Part shown: positions 33,687 to 41,166 of the stretch, one piece after another | How the letters are laid out: every line of letters begins with the position of its first letter | Position numbering within the stretch: the stretch's first letter is position 1 | DNA from: JAHEEL01 sp963785245 | Lineage (GTDB): Bacteria; Actinomycetota; Acidimicrobiia; Spongiisociales; UBA5794 | Length of the DNA stretch: 64,000 nucleotides | Assembly (NCBI GenBank): GCA_963785245.1 | Contig: CAWAUO010000001.1 | Coordinates: 62,001 to 126,000 of the forward strand | Reading direction: 5' to 3' | Notes under the pieces: model-generated | Told to the model about the DNA's origin: nothing | The model's input: only the letters and a program-made list of their open reading frames with translations | Databases searched by the model: none | Program-made: the position numbers and the translations under genes

Positions 33687-33708
33687 TGTCACACCGGTGA
33701 CATACGTT
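33687..33708 (+). promoter_or_regulatory. comM promoter with a palindrome; possible RecA-independent damage promoter
   Basis: TACGTT (33703-33708) ends 6 nt before ATG 33715, giving a leaderless mRNA. Just upstream is TGTCAC-ACCG-GTGACA (33687-33702), a 6-bp inverted repeat. The order TGTCA, spacer, TANNNT resembles the mycobacterial RecA-independent (PafBC) promoter, but only about half of the -35 consensus is met. Confidence 0.4.
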
Positions 33709-33714
33709 GTCTAC

Positions 33715-35187
33715 ATGAATGCATCGATCACCTCCAGCGCCATCATCGGCGTCGAGCCGCATCCCGTACGCGTCGAAGCACACGTCGGGTCCGGCAAGCC
33801 CGGGTTCGTCATCGTCGGTCTGCCGGACGCCGCGGTACGCGAGGCCAAGGAGCGGGTCCGGGCCGCCTTTGCCTCCACCTCGAACTTCTTCCCGTCGAAG
33901 CGCGTGGTGGTGAACCTCTCTCCAGCTGACATCCCGAAAGTCGGCACCGCCTACGACCTGCCGATCGCCCTCGGAGTTCTCGCAGCGAGCGGCAAACTGC
34001 CGCCGGGTGCGATGGACGTGGTCGCCCTCGGGGAACTCGCCCTCGACGGTGCCGTGCGGCCGGCTCGCGGTGGCCTTGGTGCAGCCCTTGTTGCCCGTGA
34101 ACTGGGCAAACCATGTCTCCTGCCGGCGAAGTCGGTGGCTGAGACCGCTGGCCGTGCGGGCCTCGGGGTGAAGGCGGTCCGTTCGCTGGCCCACGCCATG
34201 GAGGTGGCCCGGGGCGGCCACCCGGGCGATGAGGTCGAACCGGTGTCGCCGCCGCCGGTCGAGATTCCCGACCTGTCCGAAGTGCGGGGTCAGGCGGCAG
34301 CGAGGGCGGCGCTCGAGGTGGCGGCGGCGGGCGGTCACCACTTGCTGTTTCGTGGGGCACCCGGTTCCGGCAAGACAATGCTGGCCAGGACGCTGCCCGG
34401 TCTACTGCCACCGCTCGACGACCACGAGGCCCATGAGGTCGCGCTCGTTTGGGCTGCAGCGGGGCGGCCGCGGCCCGGCCCGCGAACCCCGCCGTTCCGA
34501 TCGCCGCACCATTCGGCCTCGATGGCCGCCTTCATCGGAGGCGGTTCTGGAGTTCCGACTCCGGGCGAGGCTGTGTTGGCCCACCGCGGTGTCCTCTTCC
34601 TCGACGAACTCGGCGAATTCCCTCCGCAGTTGCTCGACGCGCTTCGTGCCCCGATCGAGGACGGGAGCGTTGTGGTCGCTCGTCAGGGGGCGGCCATCGA
34701 GTTCCCATGCCGAGTTCAGGTCATCGCCGCCACCAACCCGTGTCCGTGCGGGTACGAGGGCGACCGGACCCAGAGCTGTGCCTGTACGGAGTCGATGAAG
34801 GCCCGCTACCAGCGACGGTTCTCCGGCCCCCTGCTCGACCGATTCGACCTCCAGGTCGACGTTCCCCGGTTGCGTGTCTCCGAACTCGGGGGACCGCTCG
34901 GCGAGCGTTCTGCAACGGTGCGGGCCAGGGTGACCGCCGCTCGTCGCCGCCAGTTCGACGAGCGAGGCCGGCTGAATCGTGAACTGCGTCGCCCGGACCT
35001 CGATGCGTTCGAGTGGACCGATGCGGCCACGCGTTGTCTCGCTGACGCTGCCTCCGGCGATCGGCTCACCGCGCGGGGTTGGGATCGTGTGCGCCGGGTC
35101 GCGCGGACCGTGGCAGATCTGGATGGGTCCGATCCGGTAGATGGCCCGCACGTCGCTGCCGCCCTGAGCATGCGGGTGACGCTGTGA
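33715..35187 (+). CDS. comM: ComM / YifB-family AAA+ ATPase
   Basis: In naturally competent bacteria ComM is a helicase that extends heteroduplex during recombination of incoming DNA; the family is also broadly present as YifB/Mg-chelatase-like ATPase. The 490-residue product has the N-terminal Lon-like fold (GKPGFVIVGLPDAAVREAKERV), Walker A GAPGSGKTMLART near residue 223, Walker B GVLFLDELGEF, the Cys motif NPCPCGYEG...CAC and an arginine-finger helical C-terminus. ATG 33715 is where conservation begins; upstream sequence is antisense to the previous gene. It overlaps dprA by GTGA. Confidence 0.94.
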   Translation: MNASITSSAIIGVEPHPVRVEAHVGSGKPGFVIVGLPDAAVREAKERVRAAFASTSNFFPSKRVVVNLSPADIPKVGTAYDLPIALGVLAASGKLPPGAMDVVALGELALDGAVRPARGGLGAALVARELGKPCLLPAKSVAETAGRAGLGVKAVRSLAHAMEVARGGHPGDEVEPVSPPPVEIPDLSEVRGQAAARAALEVAAAGGHHLLFRGAPGSGKTMLARTLPGLLPPLDDHEAHEVALVWAAAGRPRPGPRTPPFRSPHHSASMAAFIGGGSGVPTPGEAVLAHRGVLFLDELGEFPPQLLDALRAPIEDGSVVVARQGAAIEFPCRVQVIAATNPCPCGYEGDRTQSCACTESMKARYQRRFSGPLLDRFDLQVDVPRLRVSELGGPLGERSATVRARVTAARRRQFDERGRLNRELRRPDLDAFEWTDAATRCLADAASGDRLTARGWDRVRRVARTVADLDGSDPVDGPHVAAALSMRVTL

Positions 35188-36095
35188 GCATCGATCACCG
35201 TCTGCGCCTTGCCTTCTCGGGCCTTCACCCGGAGCGGATCCGCGAACTCACCGGCCGATTCGGCGGCCCCGCCGGAGCCATCTCCGCGGTCGAATGTCTT
35301 CGGGTGGAGGCATCGGACGCCATTCACGCGAACCTTGCGATCCCCGCGGCGCAGCGCCGAGCGGAAATCGCGTCGCTTGGGGTCGACGTCGTGGTTCGTG
35401 GTGGCCTCGGCTATCCGGATCACCTCGGTCGGTTCGAGGATGCGCCCGACGTGTTGTTCGTTCGCGGCGACCTCTCGCCCACACCGGGTGTCGGCATCGT
35501 GGGCACTCGGCGGTGCACCGCGTACGGCCTCGAACTGGCTGATGCCTACGGCCGGGCTGTGGCCGAGGCTGGGTGGCCGGTCGTGTCCGGGCTTGCCCGC
35601 GGCATCGACGGCGCCGCCCACCGCGGCATGGTCGCGGCGGACGGACGCGGCGTTGCTGTGCTGGGGTGTGGGATCGATGTTGCCTATCCGCGAGAACACC
35701 GGCGTCTCGGGGATCAGATTCTCGAACTCGGGGGAGCGATCGTCTCGGAGTATCCGCCGGGGAGCCGCCCCGACCCGTGGCGGTTCCCTCCGCGGAACCG
35801 GATCATTGCGGCGCTGTCGGCTGCGGTCGTGGTGGTCGAGGCCGGGATCACCGGCGGTGCGCTGATCACCGCCGTGAAGTCCGCCGAGTACGGCATCCCA
35901 GTCTTCGCCATGCCGGGCGATGTCGACCGGAAGGCTTCGGAGGGCACGAACCGCCTGATCCGCGACGGTGCGTTCCCGGTCTTCGATCCCGATGATCTGA
36001 TCGAGGAGCTGAGCCTCATCCACGATCTGTCGGAGACGAGGGGAGAGCCTCGCCGGGCGGATCAATCATCCTCGTCGGTGGGAGGCCCGGGGTGA
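35184..36095 (+). CDS. dprA: DNA-processing protein DprA
   Basis: DprA binds incoming single-stranded DNA and loads RecA. The 303-residue protein has the Rossmann-like core: VGIVGTRRCTAYG, VVSGLARGIDGAAHRG, VAVLGCGIDVAYPREH, SEYPPGSRPDPWRFPPRNR and VVEAGITGGALIT. The C-terminal part (from about residue 255) ends DPDDLIEELSLIHDL plus a short polar tail. GTG 35184 overlaps the comM stop. A diverged second copy of its last conserved segment lies at 36802-36873, beyond a toxin-antitoxin pair. Confidence 0.95.
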   Translation: MSIDHRLRLAFSGLHPERIRELTGRFGGPAGAISAVECLRVEASDAIHANLAIPAAQRRAEIASLGVDVVVRGGLGYPDHLGRFEDAPDVLFVRGDLSPTPGVGIVGTRRCTAYGLELADAYGRAVAEAGWPVVSGLARGIDGAAHRGMVAADGRGVAVLGCGIDVAYPREHRRLGDQILELGGAIVSEYPPGSRPDPWRFPPRNRIIAALSAAVVVVEAGITGGALITAVKSAEYGIPVFAMPGDVDRKASEGTNRLIRDGAFPVFDPDDLIEELSLIHDLSETRGEPRRADQSSSSVGGPG

Positions 36096-36499
36096 TCTCG
36101 ACGGAGCGCATGCACAGATGCATGCTGGATTGCACGAAGAGTGCGAGCGTTCGTATCGACACGGTCACCCACCAAGAACTGAAGCGGCTCGCGAGCAAGC
36201 TCGGCGCCACGGTCGGTGGGACGGTGGCGCTCGCAGTACGCCGTCTTGGCCAGGATCGAATCGGCGCTGAGCTCGCTGCTTCGCCCACGTCGAACGAAGT
36301 CGAGTGGCTCGATGCTGACCTCGGGTGGCGTCGTCGAACTCGACCTTGGCCCGCCAGCCGGCCGGGAGGCAGGGTTTCGACATCCGGCCGTGGTAGTGAC
36401 GGCACAACGAATCCTCGACGCCGGATCCAACGTCGTCCACGTCGTGCCGTTGACGACCACAATCCGCGGATTCGGGTCGGAGGTTGTGGTCGAAACTAA
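36092..36499 (+). CDS. Antitoxin-like protein (MazE/VapB type)
   Basis: The start region is SASVRIDTVTHQELKRLASK with GATVGGTVALAVRRL, the pattern of a short ribbon-helix-helix-like antitoxin. GTG 36092 overlaps the dprA stop; ATG 36110 and 36122 are alternatives. A normal antitoxin would end near residue 75 (EVEWLDADLG), but no stop is found and the frame continues for about 60 residues out of frame across the toxin start. Either the overlap is real or a base change removed the stop. It is coupled to the toxin gene. Confidence 0.68.
   Translation: MISTERMHRCMLDCTKSASVRIDTVTHQELKRLASKLGATVGGTVALAVRRLGQDRIGAELAASPTSNEVEWLDADLGWRRRTRPWPASRPGGRVSTSGRGSDGTTNPRRRIQRRPRRAVDDHNPRIRVGGCGRN
36108..36125. 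promoter_or_regulatory. Paired GCATGC palindrome, possible antitoxin operator
   Basis: GCATGC (36108-36113), 6 nt, GCATGC (36120-36125). The two palindromic hexamers form a symmetric site at the possible antitoxin starts, a place where toxin-antitoxin complexes often bind. The binding role is inferred. Confidence 0.35.
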
Positions 36500-36686
36500 T
36501 GAGAGCAACGCGTTGGAACGCGCGTCGGCCGCACAGTGTCAACACGTCCGAGGTGTCTCTGTCGGACGGGTCGACCGAGTGCGAGGCAATGTCGGTGCTC
36601 TTGTGCTCACCCAGATCCGAGACATCATCAGCCTGATCCTCGACATCTCTTTCGAAAAGCCGACTCCTTCGACCGCCAAGCCATGA
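36312..36686 (+). CDS. MazF/PemK-family endoribonuclease toxin
   Basis: The product from ATG 36312 (124 residues) has the PemK/MazF pattern: GGVVELDLGPPAGREAGFRHP, PAVVVTAQRI, HVVPLTTTIRGF, a polar region ending SAAQCQHVRGVS and a closing helix TQIRDIISLILDI. The Arg of REAGF/RHP and the Thr of PLTTT match catalytic positions of MazF-type mRNA interferases. An upstream in-frame ATG at 36216 would add 32 residues that do not fit the family. It overlaps the antitoxin frame by 188 nt. Confidence 0.78.
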   Translation: MLTSGGVVELDLGPPAGREAGFRHPAVVVTAQRILDAGSNVVHVVPLTTTIRGFGSEVVVETNESNALERASAAQCQHVRGVSVGRVDRVRGNVGALVLTQIRDIISLILDISFEKPTPSTAKP

Positions 36687-36801
36687 GAGTGGGACGTCAG
36701 TGAAGGTCAATGCCGGCCCGAAGACCGGTTGCTCGCTGGTCAAGAGAGGCACACGGGCTGGGAGTAGCTGCCACACAGCGGCAGTTCCCCCATCAAGGCA
36801 C

Positions 36802-36873
36802 ATCCGCGTTGATTCATTCCCAGTCGTTGACCCCGACGACCTGATTGGGGAGTTGAGTCTCATCCACGACCTG
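36802..36873 (+). pseudogene. Diverged second copy of the dprA 3' end
   Basis: These 72 bases align without gaps to dprA 35958-36029. By hand count about 56 of 72 match and most differences after the first 15 bases are synonymous (FPVVDPDDLIGELSLIHDL here, FPVFDPDDLIEELSLIHDL in dprA). It is part of an 82-codon open frame (36700-36948) with no other recognisable content. It is interpreted as a foreign or duplicated dprA end left by insertion of the toxin-antitoxin unit. The 315-nt stretch 36687-37001 holds nothing else that I recognise apart from the palindromes at 36886-36900 and 36947-36969. Confidence 0.7.
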
Positions 36874-36946
36874 GGACTCGCGCAAGGAGAGCGGCTCTCC
36901 ATGGCGAGCGTATCTGCCTCGGCGACAGGAGCGAGACAATCCACTT

Positions 36947-36969
36947 GACTCTCCCCCTGGGGGAGAGTC
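36947..36969. repeat. 23-bp perfect palindrome upstream of the MerR gene
   Basis: Arms GACTCTCCCCC and GGGGGAGAGTC around one T. A smaller palindrome GGAGAG-CGG-CTCTCC lies at 36886-36900. No T run follows on either strand. It lies just before the MerR ribosome-binding site, so it could be an operator, a terminator of the toxin transcript, or a member of the palindromic repeats at 4657 and 22375. Confidence 0.6.
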
Positions 36970-37001
36970 GACAATGGAGTGCGAGAGAGGAGGGAGCGAG
37001 C

Positions 37002-37820
37002 GTGAATCTGGTCCCCATCGGGCGATTCTCGAAGATGACGCGGCTATCGGTGAAGGCGCTGCGACGCTACGACGAGATTGGCCTGCTGACCCCCGCTCGC
37101 GTTGACCCGTCGTCGGGATACCGCTACTACGAACTCGGCCAGGCCAACCGCGCGGAGGCCGTCAGGATTCTCCGATCCGTCGAGATGCCGCTCGACGAGA
37201 TTCGGGCGGTCTTCGAATCAGACGACCCCGAACTGGTCCACAAGCATCTGCTGGTCCATCGGGAGCGCCTGGCCGAGCGTCTGGCCGTCCAGGAACGAGC
37301 GCTCGCCTACCTCGAGACGTTGATCCGACGCAAGGAGGGAATCATGCCGTACGACGTAGAGGTCACCGAAGTAGCTCCGCAACTCGTGGCTGCGACCAAG
37401 GTGCACACGAACCTGAGCCGGATCGGTGGCGACATCGGTGCCGGGTTCGGCGCGCTGATGATGGCCATGGGCCGGCAGGGCGTCGCTCAGTCCGGGCCGC
37501 CGCTCATCGTGTACCCGGACATCATTGACGATGAGACGGGCGGCGACCTCGAAATCTGCGCACCGATCGCCGTGGACTTCGGCGGCGACGGAGACGTGTA
37601 CACCCGCGAACTCGAGGGCGGAATGATGGCGGCCACCACCCACCACGGGCCCTACGAGCAGATCGCTCCCGCCTATCACACGCTGACCGGGTGGATTTCG
37701 GAGCATGGTCACGAGATCGCAGGGCCACCGAGAGAGACCTACCTCAACGATCCGCAAATGGTGGCACCCGAAGAACTGCTCACCCGCGTCGAATTCCCGA
37801 TCTGTTCCGAAGGGGGCTAG
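37002..37820 (+). CDS. MerR-family regulator with a GyrI-like effector domain
   Basis: Residues 1-75 form the MerR winged helix (IGRFSKMTRLSVKALRRYDE, SGYRYYELGQANRAEAVRIL), followed by a coiled-coil dimer helix and, from about residue 118, an effector-binding domain of the AraC/GyrI (BltR/BmrR-like) type that often senses lipophilic drugs. GTG 37002 has AGGAGGGAG (36988-36996) at good spacing. The 272-residue length is usual. The regulated gene is not obvious; no transporter is adjacent. Confidence 0.88.
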   Translation: MNLVPIGRFSKMTRLSVKALRRYDEIGLLTPARVDPSSGYRYYELGQANRAEAVRILRSVEMPLDEIRAVFESDDPELVHKHLLVHRERLAERLAVQERALAYLETLIRRKEGIMPYDVEVTEVAPQLVAATKVHTNLSRIGGDIGAGFGALMMAMGRQGVAQSGPPLIVYPDIIDDETGGDLEICAPIAVDFGGDGDVYTRELEGGMMAATTHHGPYEQIAPAYHTLTGWISEHGHEIAGPPRETYLNDPQMVAPEELLTRVEFPICSEGG

Positions 37821-37842
37821 CAGGCCACTCGAACCCGGGTTG

Positions 37843-37871
37843 TTGACCTTCGCTCTGGATGGCACAAGCAT
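37843..37871 (+). promoter_or_regulatory. Leaderless promoter of xerC
   Basis: TTGACC (37843-37848), a 17-nt spacer and AAGCAT (37866-37871), which ends 6 nt before ATG 37878. No Shine-Dalgarno site is present. Confidence 0.45.
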
Positions 37872-37877
37872 GGCGGG

Positions 37878-38756
37878 ATGAACGCCAGGGGTATCGACGC
37901 GACCGTCGACGAGTATCTGGTGCGGCTGGACGCGGAGCGCGGGCTGTCACCGAACACGATCGATGCCTACCGCCGCGACCTGACCCAGTTCACGACGATG
38001 TGTCACCGGCTCGGGATGGAGCGTCTCGACGAAGTTGACCGGCGCACGGTCCGGCGGTTTCTCGCTCAACTCAGCACAATGCAGTACTCGCGGCGCTCGG
38101 TGGCGCGCAAAGCCTCTGCCGTTCGAGCGTTTCTCGGGGACGCCGCTCGGCGCGGGACGATCCGAGCGAACCCTGCGTCCGGCATACCCCAACCGAAGCG
38201 GCCAGCGACCCTGCCCAAATCCATCCCGGCTCCGGCCCTCGCACGATTCCTCGACGACCTCGACGGCGACGATCCTGTTGAGCTCCGCGACCGTGCACTC
38301 CTCGAAGTGCTCTACGGCACCGGCCTCCGCGTCTCGGAGGTGGCCGCGATGAAGGTAGGTGACCTCGACGAGACTGCGTTCCTTCGCGTGCTGGGGAAGG
38401 GCGACAAGGAACGCGCGATCCCGATCGGGGTGCAGGCGCGCGACGCGACCGAACGGTACGTAACCGTCGCCCGGCCTGCGCTGGTCGGGCCAGACGGCGG
38501 GGATGCATTGTGGATCGGAGTACGGGGGGGCCGGCTGAGCACTCGTGGCATCCGGCACATCGTCCAGCAACGCCTTGGATCCTTCCCCCACGCCCTCCGC
38601 CACTCGTACGCGACCCACCTCCTCGAAGGCGGCGCGGACCTGCGCAGTGTGCAGGATCTTCTCGGACACTCGGAACTCGCAACGACTCAGCTATACACTG
38701 CGGTCACTCGGGAGCATCTGAGAGCGACATATGAGCGGAGCCATCCACGTGCATGA
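37878..38756 (+). CDS. xerC: Tyrosine recombinase XerC
   Basis: This site-specific recombinase resolves chromosome dimers at dif. The 292-residue protein has the SAM-like DNA-binding N-domain (VDEYLVRLDAERGLSPNTIDAYRRDL) and the catalytic domain with R of GTGLRVSE, K of GKGDKER, HxxR of PHALRHSYATHLL, H of LLGHSEL and the nucleophile Tyr of TTQLYT. Its position between dprA and rpsB is the usual actinobacterial one. The next gene starts 26 nt before its stop. Confidence 0.93.
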   Translation: MNARGIDATVDEYLVRLDAERGLSPNTIDAYRRDLTQFTTMCHRLGMERLDEVDRRTVRRFLAQLSTMQYSRRSVARKASAVRAFLGDAARRGTIRANPASGIPQPKRPATLPKSIPAPALARFLDDLDGDDPVELRDRALLEVLYGTGLRVSEVAAMKVGDLDETAFLRVLGKGDKERAIPIGVQARDATERYVTVARPALVGPDGGDALWIGVRGGRLSTRGIRHIVQQRLGSFPHALRHSYATHLLEGGADLRSVQDLLGHSELATTQLYTAVTREHLRATYERSHPRA

Positions 38757-39519
38757 ACGGCGCGAAGACGAACTCGCCGCACTCTGGGAGCGATTCAAGA
38801 GCGACGGTGACCAGCGGGCGAGGGAAGGGCTGATCCTTCACTTCTCCCCGCTTGTCAAGTTCGTTGCCGGTCGACTCGGTTCCGGACTGCCCCGCAACGT
38901 CGACCCCGGCGACCTCGTCTCATACGGAACCTTCGGGCTCATTGACGCCATCGACAAGTTCGAGCCCGAACGCGGCTACAAGTTCGAGACGTACGCCGTG
39001 AATCGCATCAAGGGAGCCATCCTCGACGAACTCCGTGCCCTCGACTGGGTGCCGCGTTCCGTTCGGGCACGAGCTCGTGAGATCCAGCGTTCGATGTCCG
39101 AACTCGAGCACACCCTGCAACGGAGTGCCACGGATCAGGAACTCGCCGACCACATGGACATGCCGCTCGAGACGCTCCGTGATCAACTCGGCGAACTCTC
39201 GACGCTCGGCTTCGTTGCACTCGACGAACTCCTCAATCCAGACGAACGCGATTCTGCTGCCATCGGCGATGTAGTCCCGGATGCCCAGGCATTCGATCCC
39301 AGCGGAGCGTTCGAGCGAGAAGAGACGCGGTACCTGCTCGCGGATTCGATCAATCGACTCCCAGAACGGGACCGGCTGGTCGTGACGCTCTACTACTTCG
39401 AGGGTCTGACGCTTGCCGAGATCGGCACCGTGCTCGACGTCACCGAATCGCGGGTGTGCCAGATCCATACCAAGGCGGTGCTTAGCCTCCGCAATCGGTT
39501 CATCGAACCGTCGTTCTAG
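38731..39519 (+). CDS. whiG: RNA polymerase sigma factor of the FliA/WhiG family
   Basis: This alternative sigma factor has region 2 (LILHFSPLVKFVAGRLGSGLP, YGTFGLIDAIDKFEPERGYKFETYA, RIKGAILDELR), region 3 and region 4 (RLPERDRLVVTLYYFEGLTL, EIGTVLDVTESRVCQIH). WhiG controls sporulation in Streptomyces and motility elsewhere; no flagellar or sporulation gene is in the window, so the role here is open. 262 residues. ATG 38731 overlaps xerC; GTG 38749 is a shorter alternative. rpsB follows with its own promoter. Confidence 0.9.
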   Translation: MSGAIHVHERREDELAALWERFKSDGDQRAREGLILHFSPLVKFVAGRLGSGLPRNVDPGDLVSYGTFGLIDAIDKFEPERGYKFETYAVNRIKGAILDELRALDWVPRSVRARAREIQRSMSELEHTLQRSATDQELADHMDMPLETLRDQLGELSTLGFVALDELLNPDERDSAAIGDVVPDAQAFDPSGAFEREETRYLLADSINRLPERDRLVVTLYYFEGLTLAEIGTVLDVTESRVCQIHTKAVLSLRNRFIEPSF

Positions 39520-39558
39520 CGGCGTCCACCGGCTTTCCTGCTACACGGGCGCGTTCGG

Positions 39559-39673
39559 TACACTCACGGCAACTTCGCACGTCCACTACAAGCCCCCGAG
39601 GTCGGATCGCAGACGCGATCTGTGGGGTGTTCCGGGTGGGCGGAGGCGTGAACCCGAACACAGGAGGAACCAC
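39559..39673 (+). promoter_or_regulatory. rpsB promoter and structured leader
   Basis: TACACT (39559-39564) is the probable -10 box, giving a leader of about 100 nt. It contains the hairpin GATCGC-AGAC-GCGATC (39605-39620) and ends in AGGAGG (39662-39667), 6 nt before the rpsB ATG. In several bacteria S2 represses its own operon through the leader; whether this hairpin acts so is unknown. Confidence 0.5.
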
Positions 39674-40552
39674 ATGTCCGTGGTGAGTATGCGTCAGCTG
39701 CTCGAGGCCGGAATGCATTTCGGCCATCAGACCCGCCGTTGGAATCCGAAGATGCGTCCGTACATCTTCACCGAGCGCAACGGGATCCATATCGTCGACC
39801 TTCGACAGACCCTCGAGCAGGTCGAGTCCGCGTACACCCTTGTGCGCGACGCGATCGCAGATGGCGGAACCGTGCTCTTCGTCGGCACGAAGAAGCAGTC
39901 CCAGGGCGCGATCGAGGAAGCCGCCACCAAAGCTGAGATGCCGTACGTCAACAATCGTTGGCTCGGCGGCATGCTCACCAACTTCCAGACCATCCACAAG
40001 CGCATCCTTTACATGCTCGAACTCGAGCAAATGGAGACGTCCGGTGAGATGGAGTCGCTGCCCAAGAAGGAGCGTCTCCGCCTCCGCCGTGAGCTTGAGA
40101 AGCTCCACATGGTCCTCGGCGGAGTCCGCGACATGAAGCGTCCTCCGGACGTCGTGTTCGTGATCGACGTGATCGAACAGCACATTGCCGTTACCGAGGC
40201 GAACCGCCTCAACATCCCCGTGATTGCGATCGTCGATACGAACTGTGACCCGGACGACATCGACCTGGTGATCCCGGGGAACGACGACGCCATCCGCACC
40301 GCATACCTGATATCCGACGTCATCGCCCAGGCGGCGAAGGATGGCCGCGAGATCCGGGAAGCCAAGCGCAAGGAAGCACCCCAGAAGGGCGCTCCGGCGA
40401 AGGGCACCCCAGCGAAGGCCGCCAAAGCCAAACCAGAACCGAAGCCGACGCCCCCGGCCGACGTTGTCGTCCTGGAGGAGATCCAGGCTGAGAACGCGGT
40501 CGTCGAGAGCGCGGTGATCGAAGAGACACCGAACCCGAAGGAGAACGCATGA
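39674..40552 (+). CDS. rpsB: Ribosomal protein uS2
   Basis: This small-subunit protein joins the 30S late. Residues 1-225 are canonical (MRQLLEAGMHFGHQTRRWNP, FVGTKKQSQGAIEEAA, NNRWLGGMLTNFQTI, PVIAIVDTNCDPD, IPGNDDAIR). A tail of about 65 residues is Ala/Pro/Lys-rich then acidic. ATG 39674 has AGGAGG 6 nt upstream; the longer frame above it is not S2. Its stop overlaps tsf (ATGA). Confidence 0.97.
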   Translation: MSVVSMRQLLEAGMHFGHQTRRWNPKMRPYIFTERNGIHIVDLRQTLEQVESAYTLVRDAIADGGTVLFVGTKKQSQGAIEEAATKAEMPYVNNRWLGGMLTNFQTIHKRILYMLELEQMETSGEMESLPKKERLRLRRELEKLHMVLGGVRDMKRPPDVVFVIDVIEQHIAVTEANRLNIPVIAIVDTNCDPDDIDLVIPGNDDAIRTAYLISDVIAQAAKDGREIREAKRKEAPQKGAPAKGTPAKAAKAKPEPKPTPPADVVVLEEIQAENAVVESAVIEETPNPKENA

Positions 40553-41166
40553 GCGACTTCACTGCCAAAGACGTCCAGGCCCTCCGCCAGGCAACCGGGG
40601 CAGGAATGATGGACGCCAAGCGTGCCCTCACCGAAACAGGTGGGGACATCGACCAAGCGAAGGACCTCCTGCGGGAGCAGGGCCTGGCGGACGCGTCGAA
40701 GCGGAGCGATCGAGCACAAACCGAGGGTGCCATCGGCTTCTACCTCCACCGACAAGCCGGCCGTCCGGTCATCGGATCGCTGGTAGCGCTCGCATCGGAG
40801 ACCGACTTCGTAGCCAAGAGCGATGAGTTCCAGCAGGTCGCCAACGACCTGGCAATGCACATTGCCGCCGCTCAGCCCAAGTGGATCAGCCGTGAGGACG
40901 TTCCGGAAGACGTCGTCGCCGAGGAGAAGCGTCTCATCGCGACCCAGGCAGTGAACGAGGGCAAGCCCGAGAACATCGTCGAGCGGATCGTCGAAGGGCG
41001 CATCAACAGCTTCTACGCCGACAATGTGTTGTACGACCAGGAGTTCATCAAGACCGAGGTCTTCGAAGGAACCGTCAGCGAACTGGTCAAGCAACTCGCA
41101 GCGAAGATGGGCGAGAATATCGGTATCACCAAGATGTCGCGGCTCGCGGTCGGCGAGGCGGGCTGA
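40549..41166 (+). CDS. tsf: Elongation factor Ts
   Basis: This is the nucleotide exchange factor for EF-Tu. The 205-residue product is the short form: N-terminal UBA-like domain (VQALRQATGAGMMDAKRAL) and one core subdomain with TDFVAKSDEFQ. The second core repeat of the E. coli type is absent, as in other short EF-Ts proteins. It overlaps rpsB by 4 nt and pyrH by 1 nt. Confidence 0.96.
   Translation: MSDFTAKDVQALRQATGAGMMDAKRALTETGGDIDQAKDLLREQGLADASKRSDRAQTEGAIGFYLHRQAGRPVIGSLVALASETDFVAKSDEFQQVANDLAMHIAAAQPKWISREDVPEDVVAEEKRLIATQAVNEGKPENIVERIVEGRINSFYADNVLYDQEFIKTEVFEGTVSELVKQLAAKMGENIGITKMSRLAVGEAG

Noticed and set aside
36700..36948. 82-codon plus-strand frame as a gene
   Set aside because: Its only recognisable content is the diverged dprA end; listed as a gene fragment instead.
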